A stretch of 64,000 nucleotides of DNA from contig NZ_LXSQ01000021.1 of assembly GCF_001648475.1 (NCBI RefSeq), positions 62,001 through 126,000 on the forward strand. The letters are read 5' to 3'. This document shows, piece by piece, positions 44,085 to 51,399 of the stretch (its first letter is position 1; the number at the start of each line of letters is the position of its first letter). This DNA is from Eikenella halliae. Its GTDB lineage: Bacteria; Pseudomonadota; Gammaproteobacteria; Burkholderiales; Neisseriaceae. The position numbers were made by a program, and so were the translations under genes. The notes under the pieces are model-generated. The model did not search any database. It was given only the letters and a program-made list of their open reading frames with translations, and was not told the origin of the DNA.

Positions 44085-46107
44085 GGTTCAATTCCTGCGC
44101 CAGGCGCGTGAGGTGTTGTGTGTGTGTGGCGAAAATCGGTTCCAGCTGCCGTTTGAGACGGGCAGAGCTCATGGCGAAGCGGGCTTGGCCGTTGTCATAC
44201 AGCAGCCAGGCGCGTTGTTCACGTAGGTAAAACATAAGCGCCGTGCCCAAAATCAGCAGTACAGAGCCTAGATACACTAGGCCTTGGCCCGGCGATCGGG
44301 TCATCTGCAGGCCGGAGGATTTTACTTCGTTGTAGCCGTTTAATTGCAGCAACACCGGCGAGCCGAAGCGGGTGAGGCCGGTGTAGGCATCGAAGCTGTT
44401 GATTAAGAAACGGTTGCGCTCTTCGCTCTGCGGCCAGTCCAGCCCTTGTTCGGCCAGCGCTTGCTCGAGGGCGATATTGCCCGCGCCGAAAAGCATTTGG
44501 TAGAACAATTCGCGCATCCGGTCTTGTTCGGCGGCGGGGATTTGGTTTTCCACAAATCGGTTGATGCCCACATAGCCTTCGCGGGCGAACAGCTCCAAAA
44601 TATTGCCCAAGGCTTCGCGGAAGCGGGCTTTGGAAGGCTCGGGCATATCGGCCACGGCGCGGTCGAGCACGGCTGCGCGCAGCTCGGGCTGGAGCAGTAC
44701 GGCGCGCAAGTGCATGAAGGTGTCGGGCTTGCCGTTTTTATCGGCGGGAATCATCAGCCAGCGGTAGTCTTCGCTGTTGCTGCCGCGCTCGCCGGTGGCG
44801 AAGTAGAAATCGCCGCCGCGCCGCAGGGGCAGCATGTAGTTGACATATTCGCGCGCTTGGCCGGCTTGGTCGCGCAGGCGGAAGGTGATGGTGGGGCCGA
44901 CGTTGCGCAGGGCATCAGACTGCCGCACGCTACGTGCCTCGTTGAGGCGGTGGCGCAGATTGGAAGGTTGCGAGGCGGCGTTATCGGTTTGCTCTTCGTC
45001 TTCCACGTTCAGCGGGCGCAGTTCGGTGAATTCGAGCGTGTATTGTTGAGTTTGGTTTGGGCCCAGGTGCAGCGGGAAGGCGCTGAGCGAGGCGGCTTTG
45101 AGTTCGGTGCTGGTGGCGGAGGGCGTGCCCAAGTTCCAGGCGCGGAAGGTGAGGCCGGAGCCGCCGTCGCCGAAGCTGGCCTGATAGAGCGAGATGCCGT
45201 GCAGGGTGAAGGGATGGTTCACTTTCACGGTGGGGGTGTAAATTTGGCCGCTTTGCCGGTCGGTTACGATCAAATCGCTGGCAAAGTTTTTCGGCATGCC
45301 GTTTTCGTAGTAATCCACGTGGAATTGTTTGAGGGTTACGCTAAACGGCAATTCCTGCACCAAAAGCCCGTCACCGGTGTCGAGAAACACTTCCTGCACG
45401 GTTTGCCCTTCGCGGATGTTTACATTGCCGCGAAACGATAAGGTATTGCTGCCCAAGCGGCTTTCTTTGCCGAAATCGTTGGAGAACTGGGCGGTTTTGT
45501 TGGGCTTGAGGCTACCTGAAAACATGGCCAGCTTAATCGGCAGGTTGCTGTCGATGAGGCCGCCCAGGCAAATCACGATGATGGCGGTGTGGGCGAAGAT
45601 ATAACCCCATTTGTTGAGGCTGCCTTTTTTGGCCGCGATGATGAAGCTGCCGTCTTCGCGTTGTTGGCTTTGCACGGCGAAGCCGGAAACTTTCAGGTAG
45701 CGTTCGGCAATTTCGGGGGCGGGCGCGGCGGCGAGCAAGGTGCTGTGCTTCATGGCGGACAACGAGCGGGCGGAGGCGCTCAGGCGGAAGCTTTTCATTT
45801 CGCGCAGGAAAGGCGGGATGTTGCGCCACAGGCACAGGCCGGTGGAAAGCATCAAGAATGCCAAAATCGCCACAAACCACGGCGCGGAATACACATCATA
45901 CAAGCCGAGGAAGCGGAAAATCTGATGCCAGAACGGCCCGAATTCCACCACATAAGCCACCTCGGCCTGATTTTGCTGCAACACCGTGCCGATCACCGAA
46001 GCGAGCGCGAGCAGCGAGAGCAGCGCCACGGCAAAGCGCATGGAGCTGAAAAAGGCAAACCAAGGCCGCCGCAACAGCGGGGTTTTGGCGGGTTTTGGGG
46101 TACTCAT
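44071..46107 (-). CDS. resB: Cytochrome c biogenesis protein ResB
   Basis: 678 residues; ResB proteins of beta-proteobacteria are of this size. Three N-terminal helices (FFSSMRFAVALLSLLALASVIGTVLQQ, WFVAILAFLMLSTGLCLWRN, and GYIFAHTAIIVICLGG) are followed by a large periplasmic domain and a last helix (GQGLVYLGSVLLILGTALMFYL). It binds heme with CcsB in system II. The gene overlaps ccsB by 14 bases. A DUS at 45509 is translated as FSGSLK inside the periplasmic part. The two genes form one operon. Confidence 0.95.
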   Translation of the reverse strand: MSTPKPAKTPLLRRPWFAFFSSMRFAVALLSLLALASVIGTVLQQNQAEVAYVVEFGPFWHQIFRFLGLYDVYSAPWFVAILAFLMLSTGLCLWRNIPPFLREMKSFRLSASARSLSAMKHSTLLAAAPAPEIAERYLKVSGFAVQSQQREDGSFIIAAKKGSLNKWGYIFAHTAIIVICLGGLIDSNLPIKLAMFSGSLKPNKTAQFSNDFGKESRLGSNTLSFRGNVNIREGQTVQEVFLDTGDGLLVQELPFSVTLKQFHVDYYENGMPKNFASDLIVTDRQSGQIYTPTVKVNHPFTLHGISLYQASFGDGGSGLTFRAWNLGTPSATSTELKAASLSAFPLHLGPNQTQQYTLEFTELRPLNVEDEEQTDNAASQPSNLRHRLNEARSVRQSDALRNVGPTITFRLRDQAGQAREYVNYMLPLRRGGDFYFATGERGSNSEDYRWLMIPADKNGKPDTFMHLRAVLLQPELRAAVLDRAVADMPEPSKARFREALGNILELFAREGYVGINRFVENQIPAAEQDRMRELFYQMLFGAGNIALEQALAEQGLDWPQSEERNRFLINSFDAYTGLTRFGSPVLLQLNGYNEVKSSGLQMTRSPGQGLVYLGSVLLILGTALMFYLREQRAWLLYDNGQARFAMSSARLKRQLEPIFATHTQHLTRLAQELNHDQP

Positions 46108-46294
46108 AACCGAAAATCCGGAGCAGAAACGTGGGATTGAAACGGCGGGATTATAACTGATTTGCCGCGGCCGCTTGGCTTATATCGTGAATTAAAATCA
46201 GAATGCTGCCGAGTTGGACAGCTTGACTGTGCGCCGCTTCTGCCCACCCACTCTATCGGCATAAGGGGATAGCGCGGCTGAGTGGATGCAATAA

Positions 46295-46333
46295 AGGCTA
46301 CCTGAAACCGGATTATGGTTTTTCAGGTAGCCT
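46295..46333. terminator. Inverted DUS pair
   Basis: AGGCTACCTGAA at 46295-46306 and TTCAGGTAGCCT at 46322-46333; beyond the dapC stop on the minus strand, after repeat copy B. Confidence 0.6.
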
Positions 46334-46359
46334 TGATTGATACGGGCGAAATGGCGGAA

Positions 46360-46452
46360 ACGGTTTGAACTGCGTTGAAGCGGCGTTTTAGCTCCGCAGG
46401 AACTCACTTCGCTCGTTTTAACTCCGTTAAAGCTCACGCTTTCAGGTAGCCT
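46360..46452. repeat. DUS-linked repeat, copy B
   Basis: In reverse orientation: AACTGCGTTGAAGC, then ACTCACTTCGCTCGTTTTAA and AGCTCACGC, closed by TTCAGGTAGCCT at 46441. It ends eight bases from the dapC stop. Confidence 0.7.
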
Positions 46453-46459
46453 ATTGATG

Positions 46460-47653
46460 CTATGGATAACAACGCCGGCGGATTGCCACAATCTTCTCTG
46501 CTGCGGCCACGCAGTCGGCCACGGGGGCGACCAGCGCGATGCGCACATAGCCCGCGCCGGGGTTGCCTTGCGCGGTGTCGCGCGCCAGAAAGCGGCCGGG
46601 CAGCACTTGGATGGCGGCTTCGCGCCACAGGGTGCGAGCGAAGGCCAAATCGTCGCCATCCGGCGCTTGCAGCCAAATATAGAACGAAGCATCCGGCCGT
46701 GTTACCTCAAAACCCTGCGCCAGAATCGGCAGCACGCGGGCGAATTTTTCCTGATACAGGCGGCGGTTTTCCAACACATGCGTTTCATCGTTCCAGGCGG
46801 CGATGCTGGCCATCTGCACGGGAATGCCCATGGCGCTGCCGTGGTAGGTGCGGTAGAGCAGGAAATCTGTGAGCAGCGCAGCATCGCCGGCCACGAAACC
46901 GGAGCGCAGGCCGGGCACGTTGGAGCGTTTGGAGAGGCTGGTGAACATCACCAGTTTGCTGAAACCGCGCCCCAATTCGGCAGCGGCCTGCAGGCAGCCG
47001 ATAGGCGGCTCGCCTTCGAAGTAAATTTCGGAATAGCATTCGTCGGCGGCGATGATGAAGCCGTAGCGGCTTTGCAATTCAAAGAGTTCTGCCCAGTCGG
47101 CTTTTTGCATCACACTGCCGCAGGGGTTGTGCGGCGAACAAACGAATACCAGTTTCACGCGCTGCCACACGGTCTCAGGAATGCTGCCCCAATCGGGCTT
47201 GAAGTGCGGAGCGCGGCAGTTGGCAAACGCAGTTTCCGCCCCGGCCAGGAGCGCGGCGCCTTCGTAAATCTGATAAAACGGATTGGGGCACACCACCACG
47301 GGCTTTTCCTGCTCGTTGCCGCCCAGCGCCGCCTGTACGAAGGCAAACAGGGCTTCGCGGCTGCCCAGCACGGGCAGGATTTCGCTGTCCGGATCGAGCG
47401 TGATGCCGTAGCGGCGTTGCAGGAAACCGGCGCAGGCCTGGCGCAGTTCGGGCAGGCCGGCAGTTTGCGGATAGGCATCGAGGCGCGGCAGGGCGGCGGT
47501 GAGCGCGTCGGTGATCACAGCGGGGGCGGGGTGTTTGGGCTCGCCGATTTGCAGCGGCACGGGCGCAACGCCCTCGGGTGGGTGTATGCCCTGCATTGCT
47601 TCACGCAGGCGGGCGAAGGGGTAGGGCTGGAGTTGGGACAGGTGCGGGTTCAT
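46460..47653 (-). CDS. dapC: Succinyldiaminopimelate transaminase DapC
   Basis: Start at 47653 (MNPHLSQLQPYPFARLREAM). The 397-residue class I/II aminotransferase has GEPKHPAP, a SREALFAF loop, CSPHNPCGSV (cofactor-binding Asn), ADECYSEIYF, and the PLP lysine in SLSKRSNVPGLRSGF. The PYPFARLREA and SLSKRSN blocks are characteristic of the DapC group. It makes N-succinyl-L,L-diaminopimelate in lysine and peptidoglycan precursor synthesis. Single gene; upstream sequence is repeat copy C. Confidence 0.9.
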   Translation of the reverse strand: MNPHLSQLQPYPFARLREAMQGIHPPEGVAPVPLQIGEPKHPAPAVITDALTAALPRLDAYPQTAGLPELRQACAGFLQRRYGITLDPDSEILPVLGSREALFAFVQAALGGNEQEKPVVVCPNPFYQIYEGAALLAGAETAFANCRAPHFKPDWGSIPETVWQRVKLVFVCSPHNPCGSVMQKADWAELFELQSRYGFIIAADECYSEIYFEGEPPIGCLQAAAELGRGFSKLVMFTSLSKRSNVPGLRSGFVAGDAALLTDFLLYRTYHGSAMGIPVQMASIAAWNDETHVLENRRLYQEKFARVLPILAQGFEVTRPDASFYIWLQAPDGDDLAFARTLWREAAIQVLPGRFLARDTAQGNPGAGYVRIALVAPVADCVAAAEKIVAIRRRCYP

Positions 47654-47711
47654 GGCGGGCTGGTGTTTGGTGTTAGGGGAAAGGGGGTATTGTAGTCGGC
47701 AGGCATGGGAT

Positions 47712-47815
47712 AGGCTACCTGAAAGCGTGAGCTTCAACGCAGTTAAAGCGAACGAAGTGAGTTTCTGCGAAGCTAAAGCGCAGTTAAAAATGCAGCAGGC
47801 GGGTTTCAGGTGTAG
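47712..47815. repeat. DUS-bounded repeat, copy C
   Basis: DUS at 47712, then GCGTGAGCTTCAACGCAGTT, CGAACGAAGTGAGTTTC and GCGAAGCTAAAGCGCAGTTA, with a broken inverted DUS (TTTCAGGTGTAGC) near 47804. Confidence 0.75.
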
Positions 47816-47913
47816 CGAACCAACTTAACTTTTGCTACAGCGTTGGTTCGCCTCGCTGGATTTCTGTACTGTCTGCGGCTCGCCCGTATCGAAAGTCAAT
47901 TCGGCTTGTTATA
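47813..47913. repeat. Diverged Correia-like element
   Basis: TAGCGAACCAACTTAAC at the left and CAATTCGGCTTGTTATA at the right are imperfect inverted ends; the core TCTGTACTGTCTGCGGCTCG is that of Correia elements. It joins repeat copy C with no gap. The 363-base gap (47654-48016) holds no gene. Confidence 0.6.
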
Positions 47914-47970
47914 GACCTTTGCTGCTGGTGATAACAAGATATAACCTGCTGCAGAGTACACGGAAACATT

Positions 47971-47997
47971 TTCAGGTAGCCTTGAAGGCTACCTGAA
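47971..47997. terminator. Tight inverted DUS pair
   Basis: TTCAGGTAGCCT at 47971 and AGGCTACCTGAA at 47986, three bases apart. It lies downstream of the small membrane gene at 48017. Confidence 0.65.
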
Positions 47998-48016
47998 AGC
48001 TTATCCAAGGGCGGTT

Positions 48017-48211
48017 TCAGCCGAGAATGCCCAAATAATACAGCAGGCTGGCTACGATGGCGGCAATGCCGCTGCCGATGATGAGCCACCGCCAGATAGG
48101 GCGGATTTCACTGTGCCGCAAATCGGCGGCGAGATAACGCCACACGAAGAAAAGGGCGGCCAGGGCGAAGGCGATGGCGCCGATGGTGTCGCCGTCCATA
48201 TTCGGCTTCAT
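48017..48211 (-). CDS. Small two-helix membrane protein
   Basis: 64 residues with two hydrophobic helices (IGAIAFALAALFFVWRYL and WLIIGSGIAAIVASLLYYLGIL) joined by a charged loop (AADLRHSEIRPIWR). Its ATG overlaps the stop of plsC (ATGA), so it is translated by coupling. I do not recognise it; the context suggests a link to plsC or gmhB but this is guilt by association. Confidence 0.7.
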   Translation of the reverse strand: MKPNMDGDTIGAIAFALAALFFVWRYLAADLRHSEIRPIWRWLIIGSGIAAIVASLLYYLGILG

Positions 48212-48975
48212 GCTGCGCTGCCTTTCTGTTCTCTGCCCGGTTTGGCGCTGCCGTAGCAGGGGCCGCGGCCGGTGATGCGGGGCATTTGGCTTTCGATGGC
48301 TGCTTCGGTGGCAGCGGTGAGCTCGGCGATGCTGCCGGAATCGTGTTTAATCGGCGAGCAGATGATGACGCTGATTTCGCCGGGATATTTGAGGAAAGAG
48401 TTTTTCGGCCAAAATTCGCCGCTGTTGAGGGCAACGGGCACGATGTCCATTTCCAGCAGCTGGGCGGTGCGGGCGGCGCCGCTTTTGTAGCGGCCTTTGC
48501 TGCCGGGCGGCATGCGCGTGCCTTCGGGGAAAATGGTGATCCAATAGCCTTGCGCTTTGCGTTTGCTGCCTTGCTCGATGATTTGGGCGGAGGCTTTGCC
48601 GGGGTTGCGCCGGTCGATGCCGATGGTGCCGGCGAGCTTGAGCCCCCAGCCGAAGAAGGGAATGCGGAACAGCTCGCGCTTGGCCACGAAGACTTGCGGC
48701 GGGAAGATTTTCTGCGTGGCCAGCGTTTCCCAGCCGGATTGGTGTTTGCAGCAGATAACGGCGGGGCCTGCAGGGATGTTTTCTGCTCCTTCCACGCGGT
48801 ATTTGAGGCCGACGATGTTTTCTAGGAGCCACATCAGCATCAGCGCCCAGCGGGTGGCGAGGGCGTGGAGGGCGCCGGGGATGGGGGCGGCGAGCAGCAT
48901 CACGATAAACAGCGGCGGGGTAACGAGCGCCATCAGCAGCCAGTAGGCGAGGTTGCGTATCCACAGGGAAATCAT
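48208..48975 (-). CDS. plsC: 1-acyl-sn-glycerol-3-phosphate acyltransferase
   Basis: 255 residues with an N-terminal hydrophobic region and the acyltransferase motifs: KHQSGWE (an H-x4-E version of the usual H-x4-D catalytic pair, as in neisserial NlaA-type enzymes), GTIGIDRR (motif II) and FPEGTRM (motif III). It makes phosphatidic acid at the inner membrane. The start overlaps the gmhB stop by one base (TGATG) and its stop overlaps the next gene, so gmhB, plsC and the small membrane gene form a tight operon. Confidence 0.93.
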   Translation of the reverse strand: MISLWIRNLAYWLLMALVTPPLFIVMLLAAPIPGALHALATRWALMLMWLLENIVGLKYRVEGAENIPAGPAVICCKHQSGWETLATQKIFPPQVFVAKRELFRIPFFGWGLKLAGTIGIDRRNPGKASAQIIEQGSKRKAQGYWITIFPEGTRMPPGSKGRYKSGAARTAQLLEMDIVPVALNSGEFWPKNSFLKYPGEISVIICSPIKHDSGSIAELTAATEAAIESQMPRITGRGPCYGSAKPGREQKGSAA

Positions 48976-49532
48976 CAGGCTTCCTGTTCGGTTTCGGGTG
49001 GGTTGATGAGGTGTTGGGCGAAGGAGAGCAGGTCGTCGAACACTTGGGTGTTTTCAGGTAGCCCGCCGGCGGCGAGGGTTTTCTTGCCTTTGCCGGTGAG
49101 CACGAGCACGGGCAGGCCGCCCACGGCGTCGATGGCTTGCAAATCGCGCAGGCTGTCGCCCACGAGATACACGCCGCGTGCGTCGGTGTTGAAGCGGTTG
49201 AGGATGTCTTCCACCATGCCGGGCTTGGGCTTGCGGCAGGAGCAGCGGTCGGCGTCAGTGTGCGGGCAAAACCAGATGCCGTCGATGCTGCCGCCGGCTT
49301 CGTTGGCCAGGCGGTGCATTTTTTCGTGCATTTCGTTGAGGTCTTGCATGGAAAAATAGCGGCGGCCGATGCCGGATTGGTTGGTGGCGATGACGACGGT
49401 GTAGCCGGCCTGCTTGAACAGCGCCACGGCGTCCATACTGCCGGGCAGGGGAATCCATTCGTCTTCGGATTTGACGAAGTCGTCGCGGTCTTGGTTGAGC
49501 ACGCCGTCGCGGTCGAGGATGATGAGTTTCAT
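48975..49532 (-). CDS. gmhB: D-glycero-beta-D-manno-heptose-1,7-bisphosphate 7-phosphatase
   Basis: A 185-residue HAD phosphatase with DRDGVLN at 8-14 (nucleophile Asp and its partner), ATNQSG (motif II), and CRKPKPGM with the zinc loop CPHTDADRCSC ahead, which is the GmhB signature. It takes part in ADP-heptose synthesis for the LPS/LOS inner core. A DUS-like word at 49053 is in frame (GLPENTQ). A second DUS at 49536 fills the space before the ATG, so ribosome binding must use it or be weak. Confidence 0.94.
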   Translation of the reverse strand: MKLIILDRDGVLNQDRDDFVKSEDEWIPLPGSMDAVALFKQAGYTVVIATNQSGIGRRYFSMQDLNEMHEKMHRLANEAGGSIDGIWFCPHTDADRCSCRKPKPGMVEDILNRFNTDARGVYLVGDSLRDLQAIDAVGGLPVLVLTGKGKKTLAAGGLPENTQVFDDLLSFAQHLINPPETEQEA

Positions 49533-49547
49533 GGTTTCAGGTAGCCT

Positions 49548-50090
49548 TTAATCGAACAATACGGCCTGTGCCAGCAGGCTGCCGGCGGCATCTTTGCCGG
49601 AAAGCAGCGGCGGGGCGGCCAGCGGCCAGTCGATGCCCACGGCGGGGTCGTGCCAGAACAGGGTGTGTTCGTGGTCGGGCTGGTAGTAGTTGGTGCATTT
49701 ATACACGATGTCGGCGTGGCTGTCGGTGGTGTAGAAACCGTGGGCGAAGCCGGGCGGAATCCACATTTGGTAGCGGTTTTCGGCAGAAAGCACCGCGCCC
49801 ACCCAATGGCCGAAAGTGGGCGAGGAGCGGCGCAAATCCACGGCCACGTCGAACACGCTGCCCGATACCACGCGCACCAGCTTGCCTTGCGGGCAAACGG
49901 TTTGATAGTGCAGGCCGCGCAGCACGCCATGCTCGGATCGGGAGTGGTTTTCCTGCACGAAAGTGTGGTGGCCGATGTGCTCGCGAAACCAGTTGTCGCG
50001 GAAGGTTTCCATAAAGAAGCCGCGCTCGTCGCCGTGGGCTTCGGGCTCGATGATTTTCACATCGGGCAGGGCGGTGTCGAAAATATTCAT
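49548..50090 (-). CDS. rmlC: dTDP-4-dehydrorhamnose 3,5-epimerase
   Basis: Start at 50090 (MNIFDTALPDVKIIEPEAHG). The 180-residue cupin has DERGFFMETFR, QENHSRSEHGVLRGLHYQ (active-site His region), GSVFDVAVDLRRSSPTFG and IPPGFAHGFYT, all typical of RmlC. It makes dTDP-4-keto-L-rhamnose for surface polysaccharide. rmlA, rmlB and rmlD are not nearby. The gmhB start follows 15 bases after the stop with a DUS between, so cotranscription with gmhB-plsC is likely. Confidence 0.94.
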   Translation of the reverse strand: MNIFDTALPDVKIIEPEAHGDERGFFMETFRDNWFREHIGHHTFVQENHSRSEHGVLRGLHYQTVCPQGKLVRVVSGSVFDVAVDLRRSSPTFGHWVGAVLSAENRYQMWIPPGFAHGFYTTDSHADIVYKCTNYYQPDHEHTLFWHDPAVGIDWPLAAPPLLSGKDAAGSLLAQAVLFD

Positions 50091-50145
50091 GCTGTGCGTG
50101 TTTGAATGGGCTGAAAGCTCTATTTTACCGAGAATGCGGTGTTTG

Positions 50146-50236
50146 AGGCTACCTGAAAGCGCGAGCTTCAACGAAGTTAACACGAGCGAAGCGAGTTTCT
50201 GACAAGCTAAAGCGCAGCTTCAACGCAGTTAAAACC
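50146..50236. repeat. DUS-linked repeat, copy D
   Basis: DUS at 50146, then GCGCGAGCTTCAACGAAGTT, CGAGCGAAGCGAGTTTC and, a second time, GCAGCTTCAACGCAGTTAAA. No closing DUS. It fills the gap between rmlC and the DUF488 gene. Confidence 0.75.
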
Positions 50237-50247
50237 GTTCAAACGTC

Positions 50248-50625
50248 TCAATCGCCATCGCCCCAATCCACCTTTTCCCAGCCCAACACCTCGGCCAACA
50301 CCGAAAGATGGCTCTGCTGCGGGCAGCGCACGGCGGTGAGCAACACGGTATCTGGTGCTGCGGCCAGCTGCTTTTTCAGCGCCAGCAGCGCGGCATGGGC
50401 GCTGCCGCTTTGCAGCTCTTCGGTGTAGCGCGCGGCAAATTCGGGGAAACGCTCTTGCGGCGCGGCATGATACCAGCGGCGCAGCTCGGCGGAAGGGGCA
50501 ATGTCTTTGAGCCACTGCACGGCGGCGAAGGTTTCTTTGCGGATGCCGCGCGGGTAGAGGCGGTCGCAGAAAATGGCGGGGGCGACAGAGGGCGTGTAGC
50601 CGTAGATGCGGCGGATGGCGGGCAT
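50248..50625 (-). CDS. DUF488-family protein (YeaO-like)
   Basis: 125 residues with the family hallmarks: DRLYPRGIRKE, WLKDIAPSAELRRWYH, FAARYTEEL and a late ALLALKKQL. DUF488 proteins are small soluble proteins of unknown function; related short ones are sometimes found near metal or stress genes. Nothing here says more. Its 5' neighbour (50791) is divergent, with a DUS pair in the gap. Confidence 0.88.
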   Translation of the reverse strand: MPAIRRIYGYTPSVAPAIFCDRLYPRGIRKETFAAVQWLKDIAPSAELRRWYHAAPQERFPEFAARYTEELQSGSAHAALLALKKQLAAAPDTVLLTAVRCPQQSHLSVLAEVLGWEKVDWGDGD

Positions 50626-50694
50626 GGTAGGGCTTTCTGGCTGATTGTTGTTTGAAAAGCGTTGCGATATTTTTAACTTCGTTGAAGTTTCTTT

Positions 50695-50730
50695 TTCAGG
50701 TAGCCTTTGGGTAGCGTGAGGCTACCTGAA
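50695..50730. repeat. DUS pair in the divergent gap
   Basis: TTCAGGTAGCCT at 50695 and AGGCTACCTGAA at 50719. AACTTCGTTGAAG at 50675 is a short match to the DUS-linked repeat. Both flanking genes start away from here. Confidence 0.65.
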
Positions 50731-50790
50731 AGCAGTTGGTGCTTACAATTTCGGCTATCATACGCCCATTTTTCATCAGAAAGGTTGGCT

Positions 50791-51249
50791 ATGTGCTTTA
50801 CCGTATTACTCAGCACGGATTGCCCGGACGATTTGTTTGCCCAAAACGGCAGCGGCATCTGCTTCCAGCCGGCCGACGATCAGAGCGTGCGGGCAGCCGC
50901 CATGCCCTATGCCCGCAACTACGACGTGATGGGCGACGGTTCGGGCGACAGCCACGGCGGCTGCGGCTGCTGTTTTTCCTTTTATGGTGACGGCGCATTT
51001 GCCGAATACGGTTTTCGCGAGCCGGAAATGACATCGCCGGAGATGTTGGAACATTCGCCCATGCGGGAAACCCTGCATTTGCAGGAAGTGATCCGGCATC
51101 TGGTGCGGCAGGGATGGCGCGTGCAGCTGGCCGCAGTGTGGGCGGAAGATTGGGGCAGTTTGCAGCAAGGAGCGGAAGTGGTGGCGATGGCAGGACTGAA
51201 CCCGCTGCATTTCGCGCTGTATGAGAATGTGCGCTTTGAGTTTGTGTGA
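50791..51249 (+). CDS. Cys-containing protein of unknown function
   Basis: Start at 50791 (MCFTVLLSTDCPDDLFAQNG) behind AGAAAGG; the upstream frame includes a DUS. The 152-residue protein opens with Met-Cys, has CPDD, and a tight HGGCGCCFSF cluster near residue 57-66, with a helical C-terminal half (LHLQEVIRHLVRQGWRVQLAAVWAE). The Cys cluster suggests metal or redox chemistry. I do not recognise the family. Confidence 0.7.
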   Translation: MCFTVLLSTDCPDDLFAQNGSGICFQPADDQSVRAAAMPYARNYDVMGDGSGDSHGGCGCCFSFYGDGAFAEYGFREPEMTSPEMLEHSPMRETLHLQEVIRHLVRQGWRVQLAAVWAEDWGSLQQGAEVVAMAGLNPLHFALYENVRFEFV

Positions 51250-51286
51250 GGTTTGGGCTGCGTTGGGGGGAAACCGTTGAGCCGTT

Positions 51287-51322
51287 TTCAGGTAGCCTCT
51301 TTTTGGTGTTGGGCTACCTGAA
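51287..51322. terminator. Inverted DUS pair
   Basis: TTCAGGTAGCCT at 51287 and GGGCTACCTGAA at 51311. It separates GC-rich sequence from the AT-rich gene that follows. Confidence 0.6.
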
Positions 51323-51399
51323 AAATAGAAGACAGAGTTTGTATAAATTAAGGTGTACTGTTTATCCTACGTTTGTTTTAAATGAATAGGTAAAGAAAA

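Larger units (their letters stand above)
46108..46459. other. 352-base gap with repeats only
   Basis: Half a Correia-type end (TATCGTGAATTAAAATCAG, near 46183), a DUS pair at 46295 and repeat copy B. No gene seen. Confidence 0.6.
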
